Shown here piece after piece: positions 33,776 through 46,003 of a stretch of DNA of 64,000 nucleotides. The notes beneath the pieces are model-generated. The model saw only the letters and a program-made list of their open reading frames with translations. It made no database searches and was not told the DNA's origin. The position numbers were made by a program, and so were the translations under genes. The stretch comes from Bullera alba. Taxonomy: Eukaryota > Basidiomycota > Tremellomycetes > Tremellales > Bulleraceae. Numbering within the stretch: position 1 is the stretch's first letter; every line of letters begins with the position of its first letter. The stretch spans positions 5,977,198 to 6,041,197 of the forward strand of contig BCIX01000001.1 in assembly GCA_001600095.1 (NCBI GenBank), in the 5' to 3' direction.

Positions 33776-36700
33776 ATGCTCGCGGTTGCGTCAAATCTGT
33801 TCGGAAAGTCCTCATCGCTATCCGCCTACGCCCTCCATTCCGCATCACCGTCCCCTGCCTCATCCTCCACATACCTGCCGTCCACCGCAACAGCCTCGTC
33901 CAGCACAGCAAGTAGCTCGAAGAGTATTACTGTCGGACTATGGCGGGTTCTAGGAGCAACGCATAAGACGACAGGGAAGGAGGTCAGCGTTTGGATCTTC
34001 GAGAAGAAGATCCTGGATGGTGTCAAAGGAGATAGCGGGGGTCGCAACGCGGCTCAAGCCAAGGAATGGGTCTTGGACCAAGTCAAGAAAGAGGTGCGCG
34101 GGAACCATACTGTCTAATTTTATGTTATGGAAGCGGCTGATCGAGATTCCAGGCCACCTCGTTATCCCGGCTACGGCACCCTGATATCCTACACATGGTT
34201 GAACCCCTAGAGGAAACGAGGTCGGAATTAACCTTTGTCACAGAGACGATCACGGCGTCATTGGGCTCAATCTTGAATAGCAAGGATGGATCCTCGCGGC
34301 GAGACAGATCGGGGAGGCCGCCTGCAGCCGAAACTAGTGGACAGGTGGATTTGGATGAAGTCGAGATCCAAAAGGGAACCCTGCAAATAGCCAAGGGTCT
34401 GGCATTTCTTCATCAGCAGGCAAAGATGGTCCACCTCAACCTCTCACCAGAATCAATCTTGATCAATGCGAAGGTAGGTATAGGCAGCTTGTGTGATCTC
34501 ATACTCATTGCGACCCAGGGTGACTGGAAGCTATCAGGCTTGAACCTGACGACACCACTGAATCAACCGGATGGCTCGACGACTCGGTACGAGTACCCAG
34601 AAATTGACTCTCGCCTCCCTCCTCAGGTACAGTGGAAATTGGACTACTTAGGTGAGTAGAGGACCACGTCTTCCTTTTGATCGAGTCGATGCTGACAACA
34701 AGCGTCTAGCGCCGGAGTATGCCCTAGATTCGACAATGACGCCCTCGAACGATCTGTACTCCCTCGGCTGCGTCTTGTTTGCTGTACATATGGGAGGAAA
34801 GCCACCTTTCCAAAACAGAGGGTCCATGCAGAGTCTACGAGAGAACGCCGAGGGTTCGCTTGCCCGTCGGGATTGGATGAACGGCTCCAAGTGGGAACGA
34901 TGTAGTGGCGAGCTGAGGGGTACGTAATGTCGGGGTCTGAGTGACAAGCTCACTGAACAGACTTCTTGTAGACCTTCTTCCCCGGTTACTCACACGGCAT
35001 CCTTCGAATCGACTAAGTCTGGCTTCGCTACCATCTCACTCGTTCTTCTCATCATTGGCTATATCAACCCTGAACTTTCTGGATGCGACGACATTCGCCT
35101 CAAAGCCGCGCGAGGAGAAAGCGACCTTCTTGCGTGGCCTAGTTAGGGTTCTGCCCACATTCTCCGAGAGATTGAGAAAAGGGAAAGTGCTACCGAGTCT
35201 GTTAGAAGAGGTGAGTCACTCGTCAGCCATCTGGAATGGAGCTCACATTCTGGCTATAGATGAAAGATCCATATCTGCTACCGTTCATCCTGCCAAACGT
35301 GTTTGAAATATCAAAGACGCTGTCCAAAGAGGAGTTTACGACTGTTTTGCCCAAATTGCAACCGCTTTTCATCCTGAAAGATCCACCCCAGAATATGCTC
35401 AGTGAGTGCCAGCGCCAGACATAATGATAGAACAGCTCTGACACATGCAGCGCTTCTGGAGCACTTATCCCTATTCGAGGAGAAGACAATACCTGCTATC
35501 TTCCGAGAAAGTGAGTTCTCTCGTTCAGTGACGCCAGCATCTGCTGACGACGGCTTAGACGTCATGCCGTTGATCTACAACTCTTTGGAGTGCGAGCATA
35601 TGCCAGTTCAAGAACGAGTGCTCAAAGCCGTTCCACATCTTTGCGAGATCTTGGACTATGGTACTGTTCAGAATATCCTACTGGTCAAAGTCGCCGTGAG
35701 CTGTCTACTTACCTGACCATCAACAAAGACTGACGACATTATTCAGATCCTCTTCACTCGTACCAAAATCCTGGCAATTAAAGTGCAAACCTTGGACACG
35801 TTCACCTCCATGGTTAAGACTTTGGATAAAGTGGGTTGGCTCGACTTTGGATTGATGACAGAGCTGAGACAATCTAGGTCACGCTCACCACAAAGCTCGT
35901 GCCTCTGCTAGCCAAGATCAAGACGAAGGGTAAGTGCATCGCTACTTGAGGCGCTCTCTCACGCTGACTATGTGTCAGAACCCGCGGTGATGGTGTGTCG
36001 GCCCGAAGCTAGCCTCATTGGCGTCCAAAGCTGACCGATCTCAGATGGCTACATTGGCCGTACACGGGGCGATGGGCGCCAAAGTCGACCGTGAGGCCAT
36101 CGCAACTTTGGTCCTCCCTCAACTATGGGCCATGTCAATGGGTCCACGTGAGTCTCGATTCGCATCGACCTTGGCGTGCGGACTAACGCCAGACGTCCAC
36201 AGTATTGAACGCTGAGCAATTTGGACGTTTCATGACGTGAGTCCGGAACGCTAAACACCCTACACCGCTGACATGGAACTGTAGTGTGATCAAATCTCTA
36301 GGATCTCGGGTGGAGCAAGAACACTCGCAGCATCTACGGGATGTCCGTCGTATAGAACAACAAACGGCCTCGTTCGCCAACGGAGCCTCCAACGGGTCCA
36401 GCTTCAACCTTGCCCCAATTGGCGACGCGGAGATGGACTTCGAGGCTCTGGTCAAGGGACAGAACTCGACGCCCAACCCTATGTCACAACCTGTCATGCC
36501 TTCAGCCGCGGACCCTTGGGACGATGACAGCTGGGCGAATGGTGACTCCTCTTCCTCCTTTGTGAGTCTCAGCAAAGAATGTCAATGTTATGTCAGCTGA
36601 TCAGGGTCACTTACAGAACTTCTCAAATCTGAGTGTTGCTGGGAACACAACGCCGTCGTTATCGTTCCCGACGTCTATACCGAGCTCACCCAATCCTCAT

Positions 36701-37195
36701 CAAAGCTCATCTCGGACGGCCAGCTCGACTTCTGCCAGCATCGGTAATGGTAAACTGAAGGCTCGGCCCATTCCCTCCAGCTCATTCAATGCGGCGTTCT
36801 CTGGGTCATCCTCCAACTTCAGTACGCCTCTACAACCCAGTACGACGCCCTCATACTCGGCTTTGCAACCCTCTCGACCAAATCCTACATCACCAGCACC
36901 GGCTACTTCTGGAGTCAATTATAATATCTCACTCGCGCCTCAACCACCAGCCTTCACTCCACCTCCACCTCAGCCAACATATCCGACTTACGCGCCCATG
37001 GCACCTATGCCGCCAAAACAGCCCTCGCAGCCTTTACGGGCAATGCAGACAGCGTCGGCTGTCTCACAACCGGTCAATAATGTAAAACCCCCACCAGGCT
37101 GGTCATCCGGTGTGATGCAGCCCACGGTAGCGCCAAAACCAACTCTGCCCAATGTAGCGAATCAGAACTGGGACGATTTTGACCCACTGAGATAG
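33776..37195 (+). CDS. SCY1-like pseudokinase (SCYL2/CVAK104 type)
   Basis: Clathrin-traffic pseudokinase of the SCY1 family. Many short introns; the order of blocks is clear. A Ser/Ala-rich start leads into the pseudokinase lobe (GLWRVLGATHKTTGKEVSVW), where the catalytic loop reads HLNLSPESILIN instead of HRD and the DFG position reads LSGLN, so catalysis is not expected. TPSNDLYSLGCVLFAVH marks the C-lobe. HEAT repeats follow (LLPFILPNVFEISKTLSKEEF, IPAIFRENVMPLIYNSLE, ILAIKVQTLDTFTSMVKTLD). The tail is long and Ser/Pro-rich with WDDDSW and a final NWDDFDPLR, resembling adaptor/clathrin-binding peptides of SCYL2. Start ATG at 33776 and stop at 37195 are firm; I did not total the inner exons. 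Confidence 0.85.
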
Positions 37196-37307
37196 GGCGC
37201 TTGAACACACCTCGAGGAAGCCAGTGTGATCTGGAACACTCGTACAACAATGCATATGCTGTGTCTCTGTCTTGATACAGGCCGCTACATAGTGTGAAGA
37301 TAAACAA

Positions 37308-39465
37308 CTACCGCTGAATGCCCCCGTTATACAGGCTCCTCATTTCGTCACCGAGACCTAGTCTGCGCTTGCCCTCGAGGTAGTGCATCGCCTCGAGGTA
37401 GGTATGTGGCACAACAGTCTTTCCCAATGGTTCATGGTCCTCTTTTGCCATTGTGAAGAAGAACACATTAGTCTCCTCCCTCAGCTGTAGGCGCACGAAT
37501 GATCAGTGCAATGTACAATTGGAGGATGCCATCAAATGAAACACTCACGCCAGTCTTGACATCTTCGACCTCAGCTCGGACCATGATGTGGACTTTGGCC
37601 TCTTCGTCCGAGTTGGCACCTTGAGTCGGTCTTGTGGTCTTCACGATCTTCGAGGTAAGACGTAGGACTGCGCCAATTGGAACGGGAAGCCGAAATGTGA
37701 TTTGATCGAGTGCCAAGAATCTCATCGGCTTGGAAGCGAACAGAGCTGCGTTGGTAGAGCACAGCTCGCTGAGAATGGTCAGCGAAGCTGCTCTCATATA
37801 GGGTATTGCACTCTGTTACTCTGTTGCTTTGAGCCAAAATAACTCACAACGCCTGTTCCAGTGTCAGCAGGTGGATGCATTCGCGGAATTGAAAGTCTGA
37901 GCTGACTCACAGATCTGATCAGGATACCTCCGAACACCTTGCCGTGCAAATTTCGGTCTTGAGGGAACATGAGCTGGACGCTTTGGATCTGATGGGGCGC
38001 CCGATAGTCAGTTCAGGTCCATGAAGAGCTTGCCGGCTAACACTCACCTCTGTGTCTGCCATGGGGACGACCTTCTCCCCTTTGTACGTATCGAGTTGGG
38101 TGTCATCCCCGACTTTGAGCATTAATCCGTGCAGCTCCTCGGCTTCCTGTGAAGTGGGCTATGAAATACAAAGCGTCAGCCTCGAGACTGGTTCTACAGA
38201 ATTGAGGACTGACGGGAACCTTGTCCAGAGCCATCATGGCATTTTCCTTCTGCCTCTCTCTGTGACCTAGATGCCCCGTGAGCTGATGACGCCAATGTTT
38301 GAGCACCGCACTCACGCTGGCCTATTCGCCAAAGAGCCTTTTCTTCGTCTGTCTCAACGATGAGCGCTGGGATTGCTTTGGCCTTGCTAGTCCGAGAATC
38401 GCGACAGACCATGGCAAAACGACCCAACAGCAGGGTTTCCCATTGCTCAGGAATTTCTCGTGATGAAGACACCTCTGCTTTCTGCGGGCTGGTCTTGGAA
38501 CCTTGCATTCGGACCACCACTTCCATTGACGATTTGCCGGTAGTCGCCACAAACCCGGAGAACCGAATATCTCTAGCTTCTGATCAGTCAGTGTGTCATG
38601 TGGAGTGGATGCGCCATCCACTGACCTGGCGTTTCCCGTACCCAGATCTCCGAGCATGTCTAGTCGATCCGCAGAAGCGGTGGCGATGTAGAGTCCTGCC
38701 CTAGCGCTCGCTTCGTTGAAGCTGACCACAGGATCGCCTGATTGTGAAAGAGAGGAAGAGGGTAGACAGTGTTTGTAGGCCACGGCACCAGCGAGAGAGT
38801 CGAGGTCTGTTGCAGATTGTAGATGATCAGCTTCTTCGCCAGGTCGACGTCTAAGCCCACTTACGTTCGAGCAGCATGCCCATGCCTAAGAGTCAAGTTC
38901 TCATCAGTTGTGGTACACCAGATATTAGTAAAACTCACGAGGGGAGCCAGTCGTGTCCACATATCGCTCAAAAAGCGACTTGTCGCTCGCCAGAGGGAGA
39001 TCAAAGGTCGTATAGCTCTCACTCATATATCTCGGCCTCATTAACTCCTCCAATTGTGCTTCCGTCAGAACATCGCCGTCAATCCCTCCTGCACCGTCCT
39101 CAGTATGCTTTCTAGATGTAGCCGCGCCTAACGCTGCAAGTTCAGGATCCTTCAGACTTAGCCACGGTGTCGACAGGGCTCGCATAGACGAGAGCGAGTT
39201 GAGTACAGACGGTGCCGAAGATCCTAAGCACAGGTCAGCAAGTCTTGCGATGATATTCGAAAGACTACACACGGGCTATTGTAGTGACAAGCTGGTCGAG
39301 CGTCCGTAGAGTTACCAGCCGCTGAATAGGGGATTCCGGGGCAAACTTGAAATTCTTCTCCTGTACCGCCGGCAGGGATGTCGAGTTCCAACGTCGAGGG
39401 ACGTCGTTCCATGATAACGAGCGCTCTTTGAGAGCCCGTAGGGCGGTCCCTCGCTTGACAGGCAT
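37308..39465 (-). CDS. ACOT9-like mitochondrial acyl-CoA thioesterase, double hotdog
   Basis: Hydrolyses acyl-CoA to free acid and CoA in mitochondria. Eleven exons sum to 1605 bases (534 residues): 39273-39465, 38939-39223, 38865-38885, 38642-38806, 38316-38570, 38214-38266, 38048-38158, 37911-37988, 37848-37852, 37549-37810 and 37308-37484. The N-terminus MPVKRGTALRALKERSLSW is Arg-rich and acid-free, a plausible matrix presequence. Two hotdog domains follow; landmarks are MRPRYMSESYTTFDLPL, LDSLAGAVAYKH, and in the second domain FPQDRNLHGKVFGGILIRS and LALDQITFRLPVPIGAVLRL. The ninth exon is only 5 bases (GCGTT), and the frame totals correctly only when it is included. The upstream neighbour on the same strand ends immediately before this ATG. 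Confidence 0.86.
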
Positions 39466-40752
39466 TCAGGGTGCAATGATGGTGCGGATAGTCGCCGAGA
39501 ACGACGCCTGACACTTACTGCTTGCTCGTTGGACACCTAGAGTCTTGAGTATCAAGTAGTTGTCAAACTTGTCAACAAGCGCTCGGAACTCGGTTAGCTC
39601 CGCCCGGCATTTCTTTATCTTATCGGTGCTGGAGTCTGCGGCGCTATGAAGCTAGGTATACAGCATGCAATAGTCGCGATTCATTGTAGATGTACAAGAG
39701 GAGTGAGTTCAATCTAGCTACCGACGCTTACTGGAGCGTAGCGACCCCCAGAGCCATCCCGCATGTCGCTATCCCCAAACCCACCAGAACCACCTCTAGA
39801 TCTTCTCGAGGTTCCCGGCACTTTATCCAGTATCGGGTGCAAGGTTCCTGGCAGTAGAGCCTACATCGGATCAGCGTTTACATCTAAGGAGAGACTGATG
39901 ATGGCATGGTGTGCTCGCTGAATCAGAGATTGGCTCACCTGACCCCATTCCCTCATATCCGTCGGTCGACCTCGCTCTTCGATAGCTTTCCTCAGACTAG
40001 GCAAGGTCAGCTTAGTGACCTACCGCGATAGTCTCTGCACCACTCACCGCGAACGAATCGCAGCAAACAGCAGTAGACCCATTACGATCAACAGAAAGAA
40101 CGTTACGATCAATTGGTCCCTGGGAGAGTCGCGCTCTTGGAAGTTGTTCGATCAGCTCAAGTTGCCTCGATGATATTTGGATTGGACTCACTGAAACATC
40201 TCGCTTCGACATCACCCTCGGTTCCCGTTCCAACGTCAGTATCCAGCTCTGGAACCTGAGCATCTGCGGCTTCGTCAATATGCGTATACAGTTGGATGGG
40301 CGAAGACAGACCTTTACAGATGCCAAGCTTCTGATCCAGGCAGAATTGACGCGTGCATGACAAACACGGCTTGGACGGATCTGTAGGCCTGAACAGGGGT
40401 ATGATGGTTGAATTCTGGAAGCAGATGCCTAGTGGGAGATCGGGTCAGCATCACTCGTAACGTTCATCGATGAACAGGGATCGCCAGGTCATATCCCCCG
40501 CTCCGACTACGCCAACATCTTTCTAGTACCGCTGACAGCCTTCATTCCTCCTCGACGGACACTCACATTTGCAGTATGATAGCACCGGATCAGAAAAGAT
40601 TGATGCCGAGACTACCTGGATCTACGACAGATGAGGTTTAGTCAACTTGGACTTCGAGCACTTGATGTCCATCAACTCACCAGGCTCGCCCTTAGCAGCG
40701 TGGCTAGAAGTAGCCTAGCTAGGCGTTTGCTAGGCGGCGATGAGCGAGACAT
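39466..40752 (-). CDS. Cysteine-rich single-pass membrane protein, unknown
   Basis: Signal peptide from the ATG at 40752 (SPPSKRLARLLLATLLRASL), then a lumenal region with paired cysteines (YCKCICFQNSTIIPLF, PCLSCTRQFCLDQ, GICKG), an acidic GTGTEGDVEARCF segment, one transmembrane helix (DQLIVTFFLLIVMGLLLFAAI) and a basic Gly/Ser cytosolic tail. Exons 40681-40752, 40567-40621, 40312-40428, 40192-40263, 40048-40135, 39939-39996 and 39732-39860 total 197 codons in phase. A last exon 39466-39651 adds an amphipathic helix (KIKKCRAELTEFRALVDKF) and ends at TGA, giving 258 residues. If the last intron is retained the protein stops at 39714 (202 residues). It is a type I topology by inference. I do not recognise the family. 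Confidence 0.7.
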
Positions 40753-41273
40753 GGGTGTTGCAACCGAATACTGTGACTGCCTTGCGCCGCCACGAGTCCC
40801 TCACAAGATACTGGAGCAACCTCTAATTCTATCGACCATCAATCGGTTAACAGGAGAGAGATGGCTACTGGGCGGAGCTCGCCGCATCATCACTTTGTGC
40901 GATTTAAGCTTTACGAGACTAGTCGTTCCTGGACAGACTCCCTGACAACAACCCTGGATCAACGCTTCTTATTTGGCCGGAGTGGGCGAGCGAGACGCTA
41001 TGTTTGGATTCGACCTTGACAGAATGCTCGTCGACTAATCGTTGACTATCGCCTACCCTACTGCTCGACACACTGCGTATCACATCCCACCCGCTGCAAC
41101 AAGCCCGCTCACATAAACCTGCGTGGTCGCGATACTGTAAGCGGTAGATCAGGACTACGCGCCGCGACATCGAGTGTGCGTTCGTTCGACGTGTCGAACA
41201 TTTCAAAATCCCTTCGAAGCTTGCTTGAAGCTCCTTGCGATTTCGCTTTTCAGCGTCGATAGTCTTCACACCG
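40753..41273. promoter_or_regulatory. Divergent intergenic region
   Basis: 521 bases between the cysteine-rich membrane protein gene and the PC-esterase-like gene, transcribed away from each other. No clear element or gene seen. Confidence 0.4.
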
Positions 41274-42962
41274 ATGGACCGCACTCCGCCGCGTGCTTGG
41301 AGAGCAGGCGGCAAAGGCAGATCCCGCTCATCTGGGGTCTATATCCTAGCCGCCTCGGCCTTCCTGTTCATCCTGTACTCGACGTCCAACTGGCCTCAAG
41401 ATCAGCTCAACGACAGTGTGAAATCCCTCAGCGCATATGTCGGCACTTCTGCCTGTCCAAATGCGTCCAACCCCATCTTACCGGTGGATACACCCCTCAA
41501 CCCTTCGCAGCAGACGTGCACAAAGGTCAACTCGGGTCACAACGACTTTGACGTGGAGATCTGCCCAGTCAGATCAGAGTGTAATCGTTTTTCTGTCCGG
41601 ATCGCCCGGACCGACATGAACGCCTGCAATGCGATGGAGAGTAGAAATTTGCTGGAGGACGGGGTGCAGAGTACGGAAGCTAGAGCGACGTGGCTCAAGG
41701 AGATGCAAGGACCGGACTCGTTTGTGCTCAGAACGACAGGCGCACAGAGATGGCTCGCAGAGGATAGCGTGTATGAGGGACAGTGCACCTACAGATTCGA
41801 CGTGTCGCTCAGCACCGGTGGCGCGTTCTGGCTCGAGCTATGGCACATGTACACGGTGAGCAGGGCAGTGGGGAGTAATATGGCATTGGCTAACTCCCCG
41901 TAACAGAACTACGAATACTACGACGAGACGTACCCTTCTCGACCCCCTATGACCTTTGACAAACTACTCCCGGCTCCGCTGAAGATGAACATCTGTCCGC
42001 TCAGGTGTCCCATGGCCTACGCCGCCCGCCTCGCATCTGCCGAACCGGAATGGCCTCCATCGGCAAACCCTCCTCGCGAGGAGGCCGATCTTCCGGAATG
42101 CTCCGTGGTGGGGATGAGTCAAGGAATCTGGCTCCAGCGTCATCCGATGGATGTCACTGAGCCTCCGGCACCTGTTCTCCCACCGAGAGACTTCTCCTCT
42201 GGGCAGACATTGATGGGTCACTACGAATACCAACCTGGTTGCAAATGGTCTCACGCAGGGCGACAGTTCGTCTCTCACGAGGGATGCTATAAGGAGCCGT
42301 CGTCCTCAGTCCTATTTGCCGGCGACTCTCACTCGCGATACGTCATGCAGCATTTCATCTATCGATTGTTAGGAAACGTGGGATATTATCCGGACAGCGA
42401 CAGCGCCAAGGGCGCTCTCTTCGTCAATTTCCACCGAGAATACACTGGAGAGGTGGAGAAGGGAAAACTGGAGATCGACTTCAAGTGGGATCCAATGGTG
42501 GATCAACTATTGCGATGGCCTTTGGACAAATTAGTAAACTACACCGCCATCGTCTACTCCGTCGGCGCGTGGCCCGCAAAGATCCCTTGGAAGGAGGAGG
42601 AGTTTTTGTTGAAGCTGGAAAAGGTGTTCAAGCACATTCAAGCAGCCATTGACACCGTGCCCGAAGGAGGAAGCAAGCCAAATCTGGTATATCTGGTCCC
42701 AACTCCCTACCCACCCCATCTGACGGAAGCCTCGAGGCGGACGCCAGACCACCGAACCAACCTGGAGTTGATGAGATGGCGAGAATCGACAATACCCCTA
42801 TGCGAGAAGTATGGATGGAGGATTGTCGATCAACTGGGCATCGGAATGCCGGTCAGCTTAGAGATCATGGCCGCAGATGGACTTCATCTATCCCCAGGTC
42901 CGGCTCATTCGCCTATAGTCGACGAGGTCGTCGGCAAAGCTGGTCTTTGCGTCAGCAGATAA
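41274..42962 (+). CDS. Type II membrane PC-esterase / Cas1p-like SGNH protein
   Basis: Exons 41274-41855 and 41907-42962 give 545 residues. A short basic tail precedes a signal anchor (SGVYILAASAFLFILYS), so the rest should be in the Golgi lumen. The C-terminal half has the SGNH hallmarks: LFAGDSHSRYVMQHF (catalytic-type GDS) and late AADGLHLSPGPAHS (DxxH), the same pair as in PC-esterase, NXPE and the N-terminal part of Cas1p capsule/wall polysaccharide O-acetyltransferases. Several cysteines (ACPNASN, CPVRSECNRF, CPLRCPMAY) suggest disulfides. No polytopic acyltransferase domain is fused, unlike full Cas1p. A role in glycan O-acetylation or de-acetylation is inferred. The ATG at 41274 is the first in the frame. 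Confidence 0.75.
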
Positions 42963-43239
42963 GACAAAACTGCGACTCCTGCTCGGTTTCTTTGTTCAAT
43001 ACTTCTGGGTTATGGGTAATTTTCATCGATACAAGCACTGCCTACTGGTAGGATACACTAGAATAGTACACCTAGACGACATATCATGCATCCGAGCCTC
43101 CAGCACCACGATACCATCTAAATCGATCCTGTCTCTACTCTCGGGCATTGCGAGATCTCTGGGACGCCGTGGGAAACCAAAAGTCGAGCAGCACTTCGTG
43201 ACCGTGCAAATCCAGTGATGTGCTTTTACAGATCCCCAT

Positions 43240-44905
43240 ATGACCTCTAGCGCCATGCTTGGGGCACTGCGGAAGCAAGCTAGCACTCCTTCATGGAGCC
43301 TGGTCCTCGAAGCTAGCGGAAGCCGGACGATTTATCGGCCTGCGGCAGCTTGGACCGCAAGGCGCCCAACCTCGACATCTTCGAATTGCTCGAGGTCTCG
43401 CGCATCACCGCTCCAGTCGACGAATAGCTTGAACGGCATTGCTAGGGAGCAAAAGCCGACAGCTCAAGGTATATCTGCTTTCAAGCAATGGTACGCCTCA
43501 CGGGCAGGCAGAATCGCAACTACGACAACACTATTATCTGCGACGCCCATCGTAGTGATTCCGAACCCGAATGCTGTATTGCCCCCGGCGGAGACTGTGG
43601 AGACCGGCAATGTCTTCTTTGGATATCTGGCAGAAGGTCTCCTTGCCATCCCGACGTTTGGATCGTATACTATCACCATCATCATTTTCACCCTGGTCGC
43701 CCGAACGGCTGCTAGTCGATTGGTCGACTTTTGGATGAAGAAACGGTTGAAAACACTGTACACGGTAGTCGGGCCCGCTCTCATAAAATATAATGAGAAG
43801 GTGTCGAAGGAGCTGGTTCCGGAGGCTAGGAAGAAAGGTGCCTCATATACGGAATACAAAAAGATGGTCAACGAGGCGGTGAGTGCTAGGCCTGGCCCCT
43901 TGTGGACCGTGAACAAGTCACAGCTGACCATATCCACCCGGTAAATAGGTCACGACGTACGCCACAGCGCTCAAGAAGAAGCACCGATGTAATCCCCGAT
44001 TCAACATCTTCATCCCTGCACTCTGTCACGCCCCCCTACTCCTCACTTTCTCGCTCACCCTGCGGAGAGCTCTCTCCATGCCGGGCAGCCCTCTGGCAGC
44101 AGAGTGGGCACCTGTCTTGGGTCAGCTAGGGGAGACGAGCTTTGATGCGGCTCTGATACTGGGTTTCTTGATTTTTGCGAGGGGTATGGGTGGACCAAAG
44201 CTCTTCGTCCCGGCGAAGAAGGACGACAAGGTGGACACCTCGAATAAGACTTCGCCCGCCTCGAAAACCCCTGCCGACCAGGCAACTCCTGCCCCAGACG
44301 CAGTCAGATTTCAGCCGCCGGTAACACCTGTCTCCACCTCCCAATCCGCGGCCGCATCGGAGAAACCGCCACGGACAGCACCTGTTGGACCGAGACCAGC
44401 AACCCCCAGCGTTCCCCAAACGGGCAAACGATCCCCAGCAGGGAGTCGACAGCCGCTCCTCCCGCCAACGCCACAACAGAAGCCTGTTGCACCACTGATG
44501 TCCCCACCGGACTCATCTAAGGCTCCCTCGCGGAAGACGCCAAAGGCACACGCACAAGCGGAACCCGAGTCGGATGCCGATGCCGCTGCGCCCCTCATGG
44601 ATCCTATACTCGGAAACAAGACCGCTCAGGCTGCTGCCTCTGGCGTGCTGTTCAAAGGGTTGATGCTCTTCTCCCCTGGTATCGCCTTTTACGCTATGTC
44701 CGCTCCTAGCGTGAGTACATTACTTGGCCCTTGCAGTTCACCACCGGTTGATGAAAGCTGATGACGGATGCAGGCACTGGTGTTGTATTGGATCATCTCG
44801 GCCTTGCACTCGTACGGCTACGAGTTCTACCTCCAGCGCAGAGGTCCTACTCGGTTATCCAAGGCAGATCTAGCTCCGGAGAGCGCACCATCAAGCTCAC
44901 CATGA
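43240..44905 (+). CDS. OXA1/YidC family mitochondrial insertase, COX18-like
   Basis: Exons 43240-43878, 43949-44710 and 44774-44905 give 510 residues. An Arg/Ser-rich presequence is followed by FFGYLAEGLLAIPTFGSYTITIIIFTLVAR (first helix), the matrix loop with LIKYNEKVSKELVPEARKKG, FNIFIPALCHAPLLLTFSLTLRRAL, then further hydrophobic pairs ending GIAFYAMSAPSALVLYWIISALHS. This is the five-helix OXA arrangement. Divergence from OXA1 and the arrangement of loops favour the Cox18/Oxa2 branch, which exports the COX2 C-terminus. A proline-rich insert of about 150 residues sits between the third and fourth helices, unusual for the family. Exact assignment to OXA1 or COX18 needs alignment. Confidence 0.75.
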
Positions 44906-45029
44906 TCACAGTTCTTACCCGCTATGAATGGCGTGATCAGAAACCAGATCGTCATCCAGTAGAAAAACAGCATGGTAATTCGTGACTATTCGATCATTCC
45001 TGCTCGACGTCGCTCACATCGCAAGATTC

Positions 45030-46003
45030 ATGCATATCGCACAGAAGGATCACTTGACAGCTTTCTCTCCTCGTTGTTCACCTCCTGACTCGATGATGCG
45101 ACTACGACTGATCACTCCGAGTCAGATTCGCTGCGACAGAGTCGGTGTCACTCTCATCAGACTGTCCGACAGATTGGACTGACGCCTTCTTCTTTCTCGA
45201 GCCTTTATTCTTCCTCGGCATCGTGTGACTGGCTTCTGTCGGAAGACTCTTTTCGGCCCTGCGTCTCACTACACGAGCGGCGCTACGGTGCATCTGGTTG
45301 AGACAATCGTCCAAAGTGAGTGTGCCCTCGTGCTCAACGTAGGTGTCGTACAACGATTTCGACACTTGTGATGCGCGCCTGTTCGACATCTTCCAGTCCG
45401 AGAGCTTGGTAGCAACCGTTTGGCGCCAGCTTTTGACGGTTTCCCCTTCGGCGCCGGACATCTCTTCATCCGTGATCTTGACCACTTTGCGATTGGCCTT
45501 CTTGTACTTGGTTCACATGGTGGGATTCCATGACGTAGCTGTGAGTATCGATTCGAGGGCGTTGCAAAACTCTGATTCGTCCGAGAGCTGAACCCTATCC
45601 TCGTAGGTCGTGCCGGGACGCTTACTGGTGGGGTCAGTTTCCCCGTAGTTGTGCGTGCCAATGAAGTCCTTGAGCGACTGCTCAGTGTCTTTGTCCGCTC
45701 TGATTCCAACAGAGAATCGGACGTTCTTGGGATCGGATCCAGACGTAGGGGCGGCTGACATCGTAAGACCACTGAAGGAGGTTGCAACCGTGGAAACGTC
45801 GGCCATTTCTGCTATGGATGTAGGCGTTGCGAGTTCTAGGGCAAGCTGTAGAGATAGGATGAGTTGATGATCACTTAACCAGGGTGGCAACAGGCCAATA
45901 CTACTGGTCTTAACTCTTATGTGCGCGACAGTCGATGGCCCAAACACACATGCGACCTGAGAACCTCCTTTGAGGCCCACACATGAGTGCGGATCTATCA
46001 AAG
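45030..46003. repeat. Segmental duplication, unit 1 (orphan family E, copy 1)
   Basis: Aligns in direct orientation with 46388-47392. Shared non-coding landmarks are CATATCGCACAGAA(A/G)GA downstream and GCCCAAAC(A/G)CAC...CCTTTGAGGCC...ATGAGTGCG upstream of each gene, with related coding sequence between. Boundaries are approximate. Confidence 0.7.
45102..45806 (-). pseudogene. Orphan family E, copy 1, interrupted by an in-frame TGA
   Basis: Reads from ATG at 45806 (MADVSTVATSF) to TAG/stop at 45102 in one frame, except for a TGA at 45513-45515 after TSWNPTM. Beyond it the same frame continues with TKYKKANRKVVKITDEEM, LSDWKMSNRRASQVSKSLYD and a basic tail MPRKNKGSRKKK. The neighbour copy at 46610-47197 has matching blocks on both sides (LEAILTAASWKP; LSNWKMPQERVINLSKSLYK), which shows that both halves belonged to one protein. 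The stop sits where the copy has a sense codon. A TGG to TGA change would explain it. No intron signals bracket the stop. Hydrophilic, mixed helical; function unknown. Confidence 0.65.
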
